In this document: one piece after another, positions 43,788 to 51,957 of the stretch
Position numbering within the stretch: position 1 is the first letter of the stretch
Layout: every line of letters starts with the position of its first letter
DNA from: an uncultured Lachnospiraceae bacterium
Lineage (GTDB): Bacteria > Bacillota > Clostridia > Lachnospirales > Lachnospiraceae
DNA length: 64,000 bases
NCBI GenBank assembly: GCA_910587305.1
Contig: CAJUKV010000011.1
Coordinates: 26,770 to 90,769, forward strand
Reading direction: 5' to 3'
Made by a program: the position numbers and the translations under genes
The notes under the pieces: generated by a model
Told to the model about the DNA's origin: nothing
Seen by the model: only the letters and a program-made list of their open reading frames with translations
Databases searched by the model: none

Positions 43788-45299
43788 TTACCGTGCAAGT
43801 TCGTCGTCCAGGGATTCTTCCTGCATCTTTTGTATGGCAGGATCAAAGGAGAGCATTGGCTTTAGGTTTACATCTGTCTTTGTGACCTTGCGGGCCAGAT
43901 AATTTCCGGTGATGGCAAATACAGTGCCGGAAAGAGCAAGAACGCCAATCAGGTTGGGGATGGCCATGAGGGCATTTAAAGTATCGGCAATCGCCCATGC
44001 AAGGTCAAAGCTCATGGTAGCGCCAAATATGATACATACAACAAAGATAACTTTGTAAACAATCGTTGCCTTTGTGCCAAATAAGTATTCACAGGATTTT
44101 GTGCCGTAGAAGGACCAGCCCAAAACGGTAGAAAAGGCAAACAGGCAGATAGCAATAGCCACAAAGCCACCGGCCAGAGTGCCAAGCCCCTGCGACAATG
44201 CTTCGCTTACCAAAGAAGCGCCGGTAGCGGAGGTGAGTACTTCCCCTGTTTCAAGGTTGATAAGGCCGGAACATAGTACGGTAAAGGCTGTCAGGGTACA
44301 AACCACTATGGTGTCAAAAAATACCTCAAAAATACCCCACATACCTTGGATAATGGGCTCTTTTACATTGGATGCCGAATGAACCATAACGGATGAGCCA
44401 AGTCCCGCTTCGTTGGAGAAAACGCCACGTTTAAAGCCCATGGTCATGGCCTGCTTGATCATCATACCAACGGTAGCTCCTGCAATAGGGCGAAGGCCGA
44501 AAGCATTGCTGAAGATAGCGGCAAATACGGCGGGAACAGATGTGATGTTCATAATAAGCACGATGACGGTGCCAAGTATGTAGGCGCATGCCATGAAAGG
44601 CACAATTTTTTCCGTTACATTTCCGATTGCTTTAATTCCGCCCAGGATAACCAGTGCGGCGATTGCGGCAATGATGATGCCGGTTGCAATAGGGGGGATC
44701 TTAAAGGTATCCTGCAGAGAGCTTGCTATTTCATGTACTTGTGTCATATTGCCGATTCCAAAGGAAGCAAACACGCAAAAAAAAGCAAAGAGGACAGCCA
44801 GAGGTTTGGCCAAAATACCGATTCCTTTTTTCTCTTTTAAGCCGTCCTGCAGATAATACATGGCGCCGCCTGACCATTCATTTTTTTCATTTTTACGCCG
44901 GTAATAGATGCCAAGCACGTTTTCGGAATAGTTTGTCATCATGCCAAACAGCGCGGAAAGCCACATCCAGAATACCGCTCCGGCGCCGCCTGTGATGATG
45001 GCGCCTGATACGCCGGCAATATTTCCCACGCCGATGGTTGCTGCTAAGGCTGTGGAGAGCGCCTGAAACTGTGAAATGGAGCTTTCGTTTTTGTCCGTGT
45101 GCGCAGTTACATGCTTTTTCTTGAAGATTGCAAGGAAGGTTTCATTCATCCAGTGTTTCAGATGAGTAATTTGAAAAAATTTCATTCCAACTGTCATGTA
45201 AATGCCTGTGCCGATAATCAGGATTAGCATGGGGATACCCCATACCACGCCGTTTATGGCACCGTTTACCTTTGCGATAACGTTCATAACATTTTCCAT
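43788..45299 (-). CDS. AGCS-family sodium:alanine/glycine symporter
   Basis: The 503-residue transporter has the family signatures: GVGNIAGVSGAIITGG near the first quarter, FSNEAGLGSSVMVHSASN in the middle, and about ten membrane spans. It imports alanine, glycine or a similar amino acid with sodium. GGAGGATTATT precedes the ATG. Its promoter region carries a 15-base tandem repeat (45331-45371) and a hairpin (45540-45570). Confidence 0.92.
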   Translation of the reverse strand: MENVMNVIAKVNGAINGVVWGIPMLILIIGTGIYMTVGMKFFQITHLKHWMNETFLAIFKKKHVTAHTDKNESSISQFQALSTALAATIGVGNIAGVSGAIITGGAGAVFWMWLSALFGMMTNYSENVLGIYYRRKNEKNEWSGGAMYYLQDGLKEKKGIGILAKPLAVLFAFFCVFASFGIGNMTQVHEIASSLQDTFKIPPIATGIIIAAIAALVILGGIKAIGNVTEKIVPFMACAYILGTVIVLIMNITSVPAVFAAIFSNAFGLRPIAGATVGMMIKQAMTMGFKRGVFSNEAGLGSSVMVHSASNVKEPIIQGMWGIFEVFFDTIVVCTLTAFTVLCSGLINLETGEVLTSATGASLVSEALSQGLGTLAGGFVAIAICLFAFSTVLGWSFYGTKSCEYLFGTKATIVYKVIFVVCIIFGATMSFDLAWAIADTLNALMAIPNLIGVLALSGTVFAITGNYLARKVTKTDVNLKPMLSFDPAIQKMQEESLDDELAR

Positions 45300-45330
45300 A
45301 ATAATCCTCCATTCTTGTTAGCGGCAGTGG

Positions 45331-45371
45331 AAATTTATTTTATCAAAATTTATTTTATCAAAATTTATTTT
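45331..45371. repeat. 15-base tandem repeats upstream of the symporter gene
   Basis: AAATTTATTTTATCA is repeated at 45331 and 45346 and starts a third time at 45361. This lies about 30-70 bases upstream of the symporter start and could be a regulator-binding array or promoter-spacing repeat. Confidence 0.7.
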
Positions 45372-45539
45372 GTATTTACACTGCCCTACATTAAAAAAGA
45401 GAATTTACCTTACCAGTAAATCCTCATTGATTCGTATATTACTATACAGGAAAAAGAAAGAAAGCACAAGTATAAAATGCCTGAAAACCATTGGAAAGTC
45501 ACCGGAAAGCATTTTTCAAATATGCTTTAGAAAGGGAGG

Positions 45540-45570
45540 ATGCCAAGTAAACGGCACGTTTACTTGGCAT
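45540..45570. terminator. Strong hairpin in the 45300-45735 gap
   Basis: ATGCCAAGTAAAC (45540-45552) pairs perfectly with GTTTACTTGGCAT (45558-45570), followed on the plus strand by TTATT. No plus-strand gene is seen ahead of it. On the minus strand it lies in the long leader of the symporter gene. The rest of the gap shows no gene. Confidence 0.6.
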
Positions 45571-45735
45571 TTATTATGAAAAAGTTATTAATAAATCAAT
45601 TACTTGTGTATGGCGTTTGTTCTTTGCTGTATCTTATGATGTTAGTATAGGATACAGAAATGTCTAAAGAATGTAAATGCAATTAAGTTTTTTTAAATTA
45701 AGTGTGAACAAAATATGAACGCATAATTTGAAAAT

Positions 45736-46257
45736 TCAGCACTGCTCCGGTTCGGGATATTCCACGCCAAAACACTCTACGGTAACGCTTTTCATGACCT
45801 GATTTTGGAGAGGCCTGTCGTTGTAATCGGTATCCGTCTCAGCGATACGGTTCACCGCATCCATCCCTTCAATGACTTTCCCAAAGGCAGCGTACTGGCC
45901 GTCTAAATGAGGACTGTTTTTGTGCATGATAAAGAATTGTGAGCCGGCGGAATCAGGATTCATGCTTCTGGCCATGGAAAGAACGCCTTCCGTGTGCTTT
46001 AAATTATTTTCAACGCCGTTTGCGGAAAATTCTCCTTTGATGCTGTAACCGGGGCCGCCGCAGCCGTTGCCCTCCGGATCTCCTCCCTGAATCATGAATC
46101 CACGGATTACCCGGTGAAAAATCAGTCCGTCATAGAAATTTTTGTTGATCAGACTGATAAAATTGTTGACGGAGATGGGGGCAAGCTCGGGATAAAGCTC
46201 CGCCTTAATGGTATCTCCATTTTCCATTGTAATTGTCACAACAGGATTTTGAGCCAT
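45736..46257 (-). CDS. Peptidyl-prolyl cis-trans isomerase, cyclophilin type
   Basis: The 173-residue cyclophilin has FHRVIRGFMIQGGDP, the catalytic Arg within it, and SAGSQFFIMHKNSPHLDGQYAAFGKV. It lacks a signal peptide, so it is cytoplasmic. The ATG at 46257 follows GAAAGGAAGTT; the longer frame reaching 46344 crosses the divergent promoter region and is rejected. Confidence 0.95.
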   Translation of the reverse strand: MAQNPVVTITMENGDTIKAELYPELAPISVNNFISLINKNFYDGLIFHRVIRGFMIQGGDPEGNGCGGPGYSIKGEFSANGVENNLKHTEGVLSMARSMNPDSAGSQFFIMHKNSPHLDGQYAAFGKVIEGMDAVNRIAETDTDYNDRPLQNQVMKSVTVECFGVEYPEPEQC

Positions 46258-46343
46258 AGTGATAACTTCCTTTCTTTTTCGTATAAAATGCGATATGATA
46301 ATCATTACGGTATTTATTTTATAAGAAGTGAAGGAACAATACA

Positions 46344-47198
46344 ATGCTAAAATGTGTTTTATTCTTATTATCGGAGGATTATTATGAGGTTGTTTCTCGG
46401 CATCGGGATGTAATCTGTCAAAATTTGTGTCCGCACCAGGTAAGGGTAAAAATAAAAAGGGCTATGGAAATGCCAAAATCAGATAAAGAAGTGTATGACA
46501 GGAAAGAAACGCTGCTGGTAACAGATATCCCGGCCGCCGCCGCTCTTTTTCGAAAGGAGGGGTGGTATGTGGCCGCCCTGTATCATGAAGGAAACCAAAA
46601 GGAAAGCTTTCCGGCGGTGCAATATGGTATGGAGGATATCTTTCAGGTGGCGTATCAGACTTATGAGGCGGCATATAAAAGAATGGCAGGCCTGCCATGG
46701 GACATCCTTGAGACAGAGCGTCTAAGGGTCCGGGAGGGTACCGTGGAGGATGTGGAGGCCTATTACCGGATATACAGTTCCCCTTCCGTGACCCTGTACA
46801 TGGAGGATCTGTATGAGGATAAAGAGCTTGAGCGGGACTATATGAAAACATATATTGAAAGGATTTACGCTTTTTACGGCTACGGATTGTGGTCGGTGGT
46901 CCTGAAGGAAACCGGTCAGGTGATTGGCCGGGCGGGCTTAAGCGTCCGGCAGGGCTTTGATCTGCCGGAGCTTGGGTTTGTGATAGACGTACCGCACCAG
47001 CGTAAGGGCTACGGACTTGAGGTCTGCAGAGCCATTCTTGGCTACGCAAAGGAAGAACTTGCCTTTGAACAGGTGCAGGCGCTTGTGGATAAAGACAACT
47101 TTATTTCCAAAAAGCTGCTTGAAAAATTGGGTTTTGTGTATGACGGCAGAGTGTGCGTGGAACGCCGGAATTATGAGCTGTTTATAAAAACACTATAA
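46344..47198 (+). CDS. GNAT acetyltransferase with an extra N-terminal domain
   Basis: The C-terminal half (about residues 130-284) is a RimJ/RimL-type GNAT domain with ETERLRVREGTVED, PELGFVIDVPHQRKGYG (acetyl-CoA loop) and KKLLEKLGFVYDGRVCVERRNY. The first 115 residues are unlike GNAT and contain LLVTDIPAAAALFRKEGWYVAALY, which looks like a degenerate HAD- or Rossmann-like fragment. The substrate is unknown. It is divergent from the cyclophilin gene. Confidence 0.8.
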   Translation: MLKCVLFLLSEDYYEVVSRHRDVICQNLCPHQVRVKIKRAMEMPKSDKEVYDRKETLLVTDIPAAAALFRKEGWYVAALYHEGNQKESFPAVQYGMEDIFQVAYQTYEAAYKRMAGLPWDILETERLRVREGTVEDVEAYYRIYSSPSVTLYMEDLYEDKELERDYMKTYIERIYAFYGYGLWSVVLKETGQVIGRAGLSVRQGFDLPELGFVIDVPHQRKGYGLEVCRAILGYAKEELAFEQVQALVDKDNFISKKLLEKLGFVYDGRVCVERRNYELFIKTL

Positions 47199-47239
47199 AA
47201 ATTTTGTTAAAAATTCTTTTGAATAGATTAAAAAAAAGA

Positions 47240-47268
47240 TTGACAGAAAATAGACAGGGTGCTATTAT
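47240..47268 (+). promoter_or_regulatory. SigA promoter upstream of the ammonium transporter
   Basis: TTGACA (47240-47245), 17 bases, TATTAT (47263-47268): nearly consensus. Confidence 0.85.
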
Positions 47269-47284
47269 GTCACATGGAGCGAAG

Positions 47285-47311
47285 GTGCTGTGAACAATCA
47301 CGGCACTTTTT
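47285..47311 (+). terminator. Terminator directly after the transporter promoter
   Basis: GTGCTGTGA-ACAA-TCACGGCAC (47285-47306), then TTTTT. It begins about ten bases after the expected transcript start, so it probably acts as an attenuator or ends a very short RNA. Confidence 0.8.
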
Positions 47312-47315
47312 CTAT

Positions 47316-47482
47316 TTTATGCACAAGCCCGTGCAGAGGAAATATGCCACTGAAGTGGCGCGCGGGCAGGGAGAAAGCCTTTCCTGCCCGTTTGAGCCGG
47401 AACGCGTAGCGCGATGGCAATTGATTCATATTTTTTGAAAGAAGCGAAGCAAAGGAGCTTGCAAGAAAGGCAAGGCCCGCGC
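47316..47482. repeat. Palindromic intergenic stretch
   Basis: GCACAAGCCCGTGC, then a hairpin with CGGGCAGG and CCTGCCCG, and distant GCGCGGGC/GCCCGCGC pairing, ending CGCTTTTTTT. GTGCAGAGGAA also occurs after the terminator at about 16600. No gene is seen. Confidence 0.5.
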
Positions 47483-47549
47483 ATTCGCTTTTTTTATTCA
47501 AAAGGCTGTCCTTAAAAGCAGGCCGGCATTTGATGAGGAGGAGAAAGCA

Positions 47550-47658
47550 TGAAAGGTTTTTAACCTTTCACGCACAAGTTTGTGTCTGCGCTGCATCCGC
47601 AAACTTGTAAGCCATATATGGCTTTGCGCAATAAAGCAGCGCAGAAATGAGGAGAATT
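47550..47658 (+). promoter_or_regulatory. Leader repeat before the ammonium transporter
   Basis: Hairpin TGAAAGGTT/AACCTTTCA (47550-47570), then ACAAGTTTG/CAAACTTGT (47574-47582 with 47600-47608), AAGCCATATATGGCTT, and TCTGCGCTGC (47585-47594), an exact complement of GCAGCGCAGA (47636-47645). The last stem ends three bases before the GAGGAG Shine-Dalgarno (47649-47654). A tiny ORF, AGGAGGAG then ATG-AAA-GGT-TTT-TAA, opens it. Confidence 0.8.
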
Positions 47659-49404
47659 ATGACAGAAGAAATTATGAGTGCCGTGAGCGGCGAGGTGTTT
47701 GGCGTCTGGTTTCTAATTGGAGCCGCGCTGGTGTTTTGGATGCAGGCAGGCTTTGCGATGGTGGAGACCGGCTTTACCAGGGCAAAGAATGCGGGAAACA
47801 TTCTGATGAAAAACCTGATGGACTTTTGCATTGGAACGGTTGTCTTTATCCTGATTGGTTTTGGCTTTTTATTAGGAGAAGACTTTCTGGGTTTTATTGG
47901 GAAACCGGGTTTTGACATTTTCACGTCCTATGGAGATTTTGACTGGTCAAATTTTGTGTTTAACCTTGTGTTTTGTGCAACAACCGCAACCATTGTTTCC
48001 GGCGCAATGGCCGAAAGAACAAAATTTTTATCTTATTGTATTTATTCGGCCATTATTTCAGCCTTAATTTATCCCATTGAGGCGCATTGGATTTGGGGCG
48101 GCGGCTGGTTAGCGCAGATGGGCTTCCATGATTTTGCAGGGTCCTGCGCCATACATATGGTGGGCGGTATTTCCGCTCTGATTGGCGCTAAGTTGTTAGG
48201 GCCCCGTATTGGAAAATTTGTAAAAGATAAGGATGGGAAGGTTACAAAAGTAAATGCATTTCCCGGACACAACCTTCCTATTGGGTGTCTCGGGGTGTTT
48301 ATCTTATGGCTGGGCTGGTATGGATTTAATGGAGCTGCCTGCACCAGTGTTGCGCAGCTTGGCTCCGTATTTGTGACCACAACGGTTGCCCCGGCAATCG
48401 CCACCGTAGTGTGTATGGTTTTTACCTGGGTGAAATATGGCAAACCTGATGTGTCCATGTGCCTGAATGCTTCCCTGGCAGGGCTGGTTGCCATTACGGC
48501 GCCCTGTGATGTGACGGATGTGGCAGGCTCTCTCGTGATAGGCGCCGTGGCAGGATTGCTGGTGGTATTTGGCGTCTGGTTTTTGGATTATAAGCTGCGC
48601 ATTGATGACCCGGTAGGGGCTGTGGCGGTGCATTGTTTAAACGGAATCTGGGGTACAATTGCGGTGGGCCTTTTTGCCACTACATCCGCTCCCGGAAATG
48701 ACAGTGTGGCAGGGCTTTTCTACGGCGGCGGCTTTCGGCAGTTAGGGCTCCAGCTAATCGGGTTTGGCGCAGTAGCCCTGTGGACGACGGTTACAATTAC
48801 AGTTGCCTTTCTTATAATTAAGGCCGTAGCCGGGCTCCGGGTGAGTGAGGAGGAAGAAATCGTGGGGCTGGATTCCTGCGAGCATGGCCTTAGCTCTGCT
48901 TATGCCGGCTTAAGCATAATGGATATTTCCAATACAATGACAATGGAAGTAAATGAAAATACAAGCCTTGGAACAGACGACTACGAAGCGGCCTCGGCAA
49001 CGCAGAGGGCGGCGGCGGTGAAGGTAGTATCGCCTATGGAAGAACCCGCGGGAATCTACAAGGTAGCTATTATTGCCAAGCTCTCCCGATATGACAAGTT
49101 AAAAAAGGCTATGAATGACTTGGGCGTAACCGGTATGACGGTTACACAGGTTATGGGCTGCGGTGTGCAAAAGGGAGCCGGAGAAATGTACCGCGGGGTC
49201 GAGCTTGACGCAACTTTGCTTCCCAAGGTCAAGGTTGAGGTGGTTGTAAGCAAGATTCCTGTCAGCAAAGTGATTGAGGCGGCGAAAAAAGCCCTTTACA
49301 CCGGACATATTGGTGATGGAAAGATTTTTGTATATCATGTTGGAAAGGTGGTTAAGATACGTACGGGAGAAGAAGATTTTGACGCTTTGCAGGATGTAGA
49401 ATAA
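47659..49404 (+). CDS. amt: Ammonium transporter with fused PII (GlnK-like) domain
   Basis: Residues 1-400 of this 581-residue protein form an 11-span Amt channel with the pore His residues (EAHWIWGGGW and HCLNGIWG). After a linker of about 60 residues, a complete PII domain follows (about 465-575), ending GHIGDGKIFVYHVGKVVKIRTGEEDFDAL. PII proteins normally block Amt as separate trimers; here regulator and channel are one chain. In the T-loop, Leu replaces the Tyr that is uridylylated in enterobacteria. The ATG at 47659 follows GAGGAG. Confidence 0.95.
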   Translation: MTEEIMSAVSGEVFGVWFLIGAALVFWMQAGFAMVETGFTRAKNAGNILMKNLMDFCIGTVVFILIGFGFLLGEDFLGFIGKPGFDIFTSYGDFDWSNFVFNLVFCATTATIVSGAMAERTKFLSYCIYSAIISALIYPIEAHWIWGGGWLAQMGFHDFAGSCAIHMVGGISALIGAKLLGPRIGKFVKDKDGKVTKVNAFPGHNLPIGCLGVFILWLGWYGFNGAACTSVAQLGSVFVTTTVAPAIATVVCMVFTWVKYGKPDVSMCLNASLAGLVAITAPCDVTDVAGSLVIGAVAGLLVVFGVWFLDYKLRIDDPVGAVAVHCLNGIWGTIAVGLFATTSAPGNDSVAGLFYGGGFRQLGLQLIGFGAVALWTTVTITVAFLIIKAVAGLRVSEEEEIVGLDSCEHGLSSAYAGLSIMDISNTMTMEVNENTSLGTDDYEAASATQRAAAVKVVSPMEEPAGIYKVAIIAKLSRYDKLKKAMNDLGVTGMTVTQVMGCGVQKGAGEMYRGVELDATLLPKVKVEVVVSKIPVSKVIEAAKKALYTGHIGDGKIFVYHVGKVVKIRTGEEDFDALQDVE

Positions 49405-49447
49405 AACCGTTTTTCATGACTGTTCAGCCTTTGGCCTTATAGTCACT

Positions 49448-49629
49448 GAATCCGGCTGTTAGAGGTTCGCCTTCGGCGAAGAGTCGGATTCTCTTGGTAT
49501 AATTTACGCTTTCTTGCGGTCGGCGCAACAAATGCACAGACCTGGCTAAATAGCTACCGCTTTTATCTAATCCCTTAGTTTAGTATAGAAAGGCAAACCC
49601 TCAGGCGCTCCACCGCCTGGGGGTTTGCC
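49448..49629 (+). other. Hairpins after the ammonium transporter
   Basis: GAATCCG (49448-49454) with CGGATTC (49485-49491) enclose TTCGCC-TTC-GGCGAA. GGCAAACCC (49592-49600) pairs with GGGTTTGCC (49621-49629), with CAGGCG/CGCCTG inside. The latter is a strong stem without a T-run, probably ending or protecting the transcript. No gene is seen between 49405 and 49893. Confidence 0.6.
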
Positions 49630-49693
49630 GCTTAGTAAAAACATCCAAAAAATATGATTTTAAATTCAATTCTATGGATAAATTGAATAATAT

Positions 49694-49722
49694 TTGACAA
49701 TATAAAGTGTTTGTGATAGGCT
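49694..49722 (+). promoter_or_regulatory. Probable metG promoter
   Basis: TTGACA (49694-49699), 17 bases, TAGGCT (49717-49722). Confidence 0.6.
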
Positions 49723-49760
49723 AACATTATATTGGATAATGATTATACGTTAAAATCAAG

Positions 49761-49845
49761 GGCTGCCGCGGTTTTGGGGCAGCTTACCGATGGAAAAATG
49801 TGACAAAGGAGCTGGCTTCTGTCAACAGATAGAAGGCAGTTTTTT
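49761..49845 (+). promoter_or_regulatory. metG leader with internal terminator
   Basis: GCTGCC/GGCAGC (49762-49767 with 49778-49783) is followed by CTGGCTTCTGTC-AACA-GATAGAAGGCAG (49812-49839) and six T residues. The terminator sits 49 bases before the metG start, downstream of the promoter, so premature termination is likely. No T-box or SAM riboswitch signature was found. Confidence 0.65.
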
Positions 49846-49893
49846 ATCATAAAAATTTTGGACGGAGCTGATTCATTTAGGAGGGAATTGGAC

Positions 49894-51870
49894 ATGAATA
49901 AAGGAAAATATTATATTACAACGGCGATTGCCTATACTTCGGGGAAACCTCATATCGGCAATAGCTATGAAATTGTGTTGGCGGATAGTATTGCCAGGTT
50001 TAAAAGAAAGGACGGTTATGATGTATTTTTTCAGACCGGAACCGATGAGCATGGGCAGAAGATAGAGCTAAAGGCCCAGGAAGCGGGGATTACGCCCAAG
50101 GAATATGTAGACGGCGTAGCGGGAACAATTCGGAATCTGTGGAATTTAATGGATACTTCGTATGACCGTTTTATCCGTACAACGGATGATTTTCATGAAA
50201 AACAGGTTCAGAAAATTTTCAGGAAGCTTTATGAGCAGGGAGATATTTATAAGGGCTCCTATGAGGGGCTTTATTGTACGCCCTGTGAGTCTTTTTGGAC
50301 GGAATCCCAGCTTGTGGACGGCAAATGTCCTGACTGCGGCAGGGAGGTAAAGCCCGCGAAAGAGGAAGCATATTTCTTTAAAATGAGCAAGTATGCGGAC
50401 AGATTAATTGAGCATATCAACAGTCATCCGGAATTTATTCAGCCCGTATCCCGAAAGAATGAGATGATGAATAATTTTCTCCTTCCCGGCCTTCAGGATT
50501 TGTGTGTTTCGAGAACCTCTTTTACATGGGGGATTCCGGTGGACTTTGATAAGAAGCATGTGGTGTATGTGTGGCTTGATGCTCTGACCAATTATATCAC
50601 GGGCATTGGATATGAATGCGGAGGGGAAAGCTCAGAGCAGTACCACAAGCTGTGGCCTGCCGATTTACATTTAATAGGAAAAGATATCATTCGTTTCCAT
50701 ACAATATACTGGCCTATTTTCCTGATGGCCTTAGGAGAACCGCTGCCGAAGCAGATTTTTGGGCATCCATGGCTTTTGCAGGGGGATGGAAAGATGAGCA
50801 AGTCCAAAGGAAATGTGCTTTATGCGGATGATTTGGTAGATTTCTTTGGGGTTGATGCGGTACGCTATTTTGTACTCCATGAAATGCCTTTTGAAAATGA
50901 CGGCACTATTACGTGGGAACTGATGGTGGAGAGGCTTAATTCGGACCTTGCCAATACCCTTGGAAATCTGGTTAACAGAACCATTTCCATGAGCAATAAA
51001 TATTTTGGCGGCGTGGTAGCGGACAAAGGGTGCGGCGAGGATGTGGATGAGGATCTTAAGAAAGCAGCGCTTAGCGCCTACCCAAAGACCGCGGGCAAAA
51101 TGGAAGAGCTGCGAGTGGCGGACGCTCTTACGGAGATCTTTGCGCTGTTTAAACGCTGCAATAAGTATATTGATGAAACGGAGCCCTGGGTACTTGCCAG
51201 GGACGAGGCAAAAAAAGACCGGTTATCTACGGTACTGTACAATTTGGTTGAAAGTATTTTAATTGGGGCGTCCCTGCTTGAGCCGTTTATGCCTTCTACC
51301 GCAAAGAAAATTGCCGGACAGCTTAACGCCGGTCTGAGGGGCTTTGAGGAGCTTGGGGAATTTGGGAAATATATATCCGGCAACAAGGTGACGGAAAAGC
51401 CTGAAATTCTCTTTGCACGTCTGGATGTGAAGGAAGTGGTGGAGAAGGCGGAGGCTATGTTTGAGGAAAGAAAAACGAAACAGGCAGGCGTTTGCAAAGA
51501 GAAGGAAGCAGAACCTGCGGACGGCATTGATCTTGCGCCTAAGGCGGAAATTACCTATGACATGTTTGATAAAATGCAGTTCCAGGTGGGCGAGATTATC
51601 GCCTGCGAGGAGGTGCCTAAGTCAAAAAAGCTACTGTGCTCTAAGGTGCGCATAGGCAGCCAGGTAAAGCAGATTGTTTCCGGTATTAAACAGCACTATA
51701 GCGCCAAAGAAATGGTAGGAAAAAAGGTTATGGTGCTGGTGAACTTAAAGCCTGCCACTTTGGCTGGAGTGGTCTCCGAGGGAATGCTGCTGTGCGCGGA
51801 GGACGCCGAAGGAAACCTGGCGCTGCTTACACCGGAAAAGGAAATGCCGTCAGGGGCGGAAATATGTTAG
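49894..51870 (+). CDS. metG: Methionyl-tRNA synthetase
   Basis: The 658-residue class I synthetase charges tRNA-Met. It has the HIGH-type PHIGNSYE motif, the Cys4 zinc knuckle (CTPCESFW and CPDCGRE), KMSKSKGN and a C-terminal tRNA-binding OB fold (about 550-658). The ATG at 49894 follows AGGAGGG; an upstream in-frame start at 49858 lies inside the leader. Confidence 0.97.
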   Translation: MNKGKYYITTAIAYTSGKPHIGNSYEIVLADSIARFKRKDGYDVFFQTGTDEHGQKIELKAQEAGITPKEYVDGVAGTIRNLWNLMDTSYDRFIRTTDDFHEKQVQKIFRKLYEQGDIYKGSYEGLYCTPCESFWTESQLVDGKCPDCGREVKPAKEEAYFFKMSKYADRLIEHINSHPEFIQPVSRKNEMMNNFLLPGLQDLCVSRTSFTWGIPVDFDKKHVVYVWLDALTNYITGIGYECGGESSEQYHKLWPADLHLIGKDIIRFHTIYWPIFLMALGEPLPKQIFGHPWLLQGDGKMSKSKGNVLYADDLVDFFGVDAVRYFVLHEMPFENDGTITWELMVERLNSDLANTLGNLVNRTISMSNKYFGGVVADKGCGEDVDEDLKKAALSAYPKTAGKMEELRVADALTEIFALFKRCNKYIDETEPWVLARDEAKKDRLSTVLYNLVESILIGASLLEPFMPSTAKKIAGQLNAGLRGFEELGEFGKYISGNKVTEKPEILFARLDVKEVVEKAEAMFEERKTKQAGVCKEKEAEPADGIDLAPKAEITYDMFDKMQFQVGEIIACEEVPKSKKLLCSKVRIGSQVKQIVSGIKQHYSAKEMVGKKVMVLVNLKPATLAGVVSEGMLLCAEDAEGNLALLTPEKEMPSGAEIC

Positions 51871-51881
51871 AGGAAGGTACT

Positions 51882-51957
51882 GTGAAAATAAATTTTCACG
51901 GACAAATTTGTGCTTGACGCCCAAATTTGGGGGCCATTGGAAGCATGGAGGATTACA
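51882..51957 (+). promoter_or_regulatory. Leader repeat before the alpha/beta hydrolase
   Basis: GTGAAAAT-AA-ATTTTCAC (51882-51899), then CAAATTTG (51903-51910) pairing with CAAATTTG (51922-51929), GGGGGCC and GGAGG just before the ATG. A short ORF GTG-AAA-ATA-AAT-TTT-CAC with AGAGGAAGG upstream runs 11 sense codons to a TGA. Confidence 0.65.

Noticed and set aside
45331..45371. CRISPR-like direct repeats
   Set aside because: The repeats are contiguous, 15 bases long, without spacers and without cas genes.
45370..45579. Plus-strand 69-residue frame in the symporter upstream gap
   Set aside because: No convincing ribosome binding site, and it runs through the promoter repeats and hairpin; better read as non-coding.
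49733..49748. Fur/PerR-like box GGATAATGATTATAC near the metG promoter
   Set aside because: It matches most of the 7-1-7 pattern, but a single AT-rich palindrome before a tRNA synthetase gene is weak evidence and no iron genes are nearby.
49761..49893. T-box or SAM riboswitch before metG
   Set aside because: No T-box GGTGGNACCGCG motif or SAM-I core was found; only a simple hairpin and terminator are visible.
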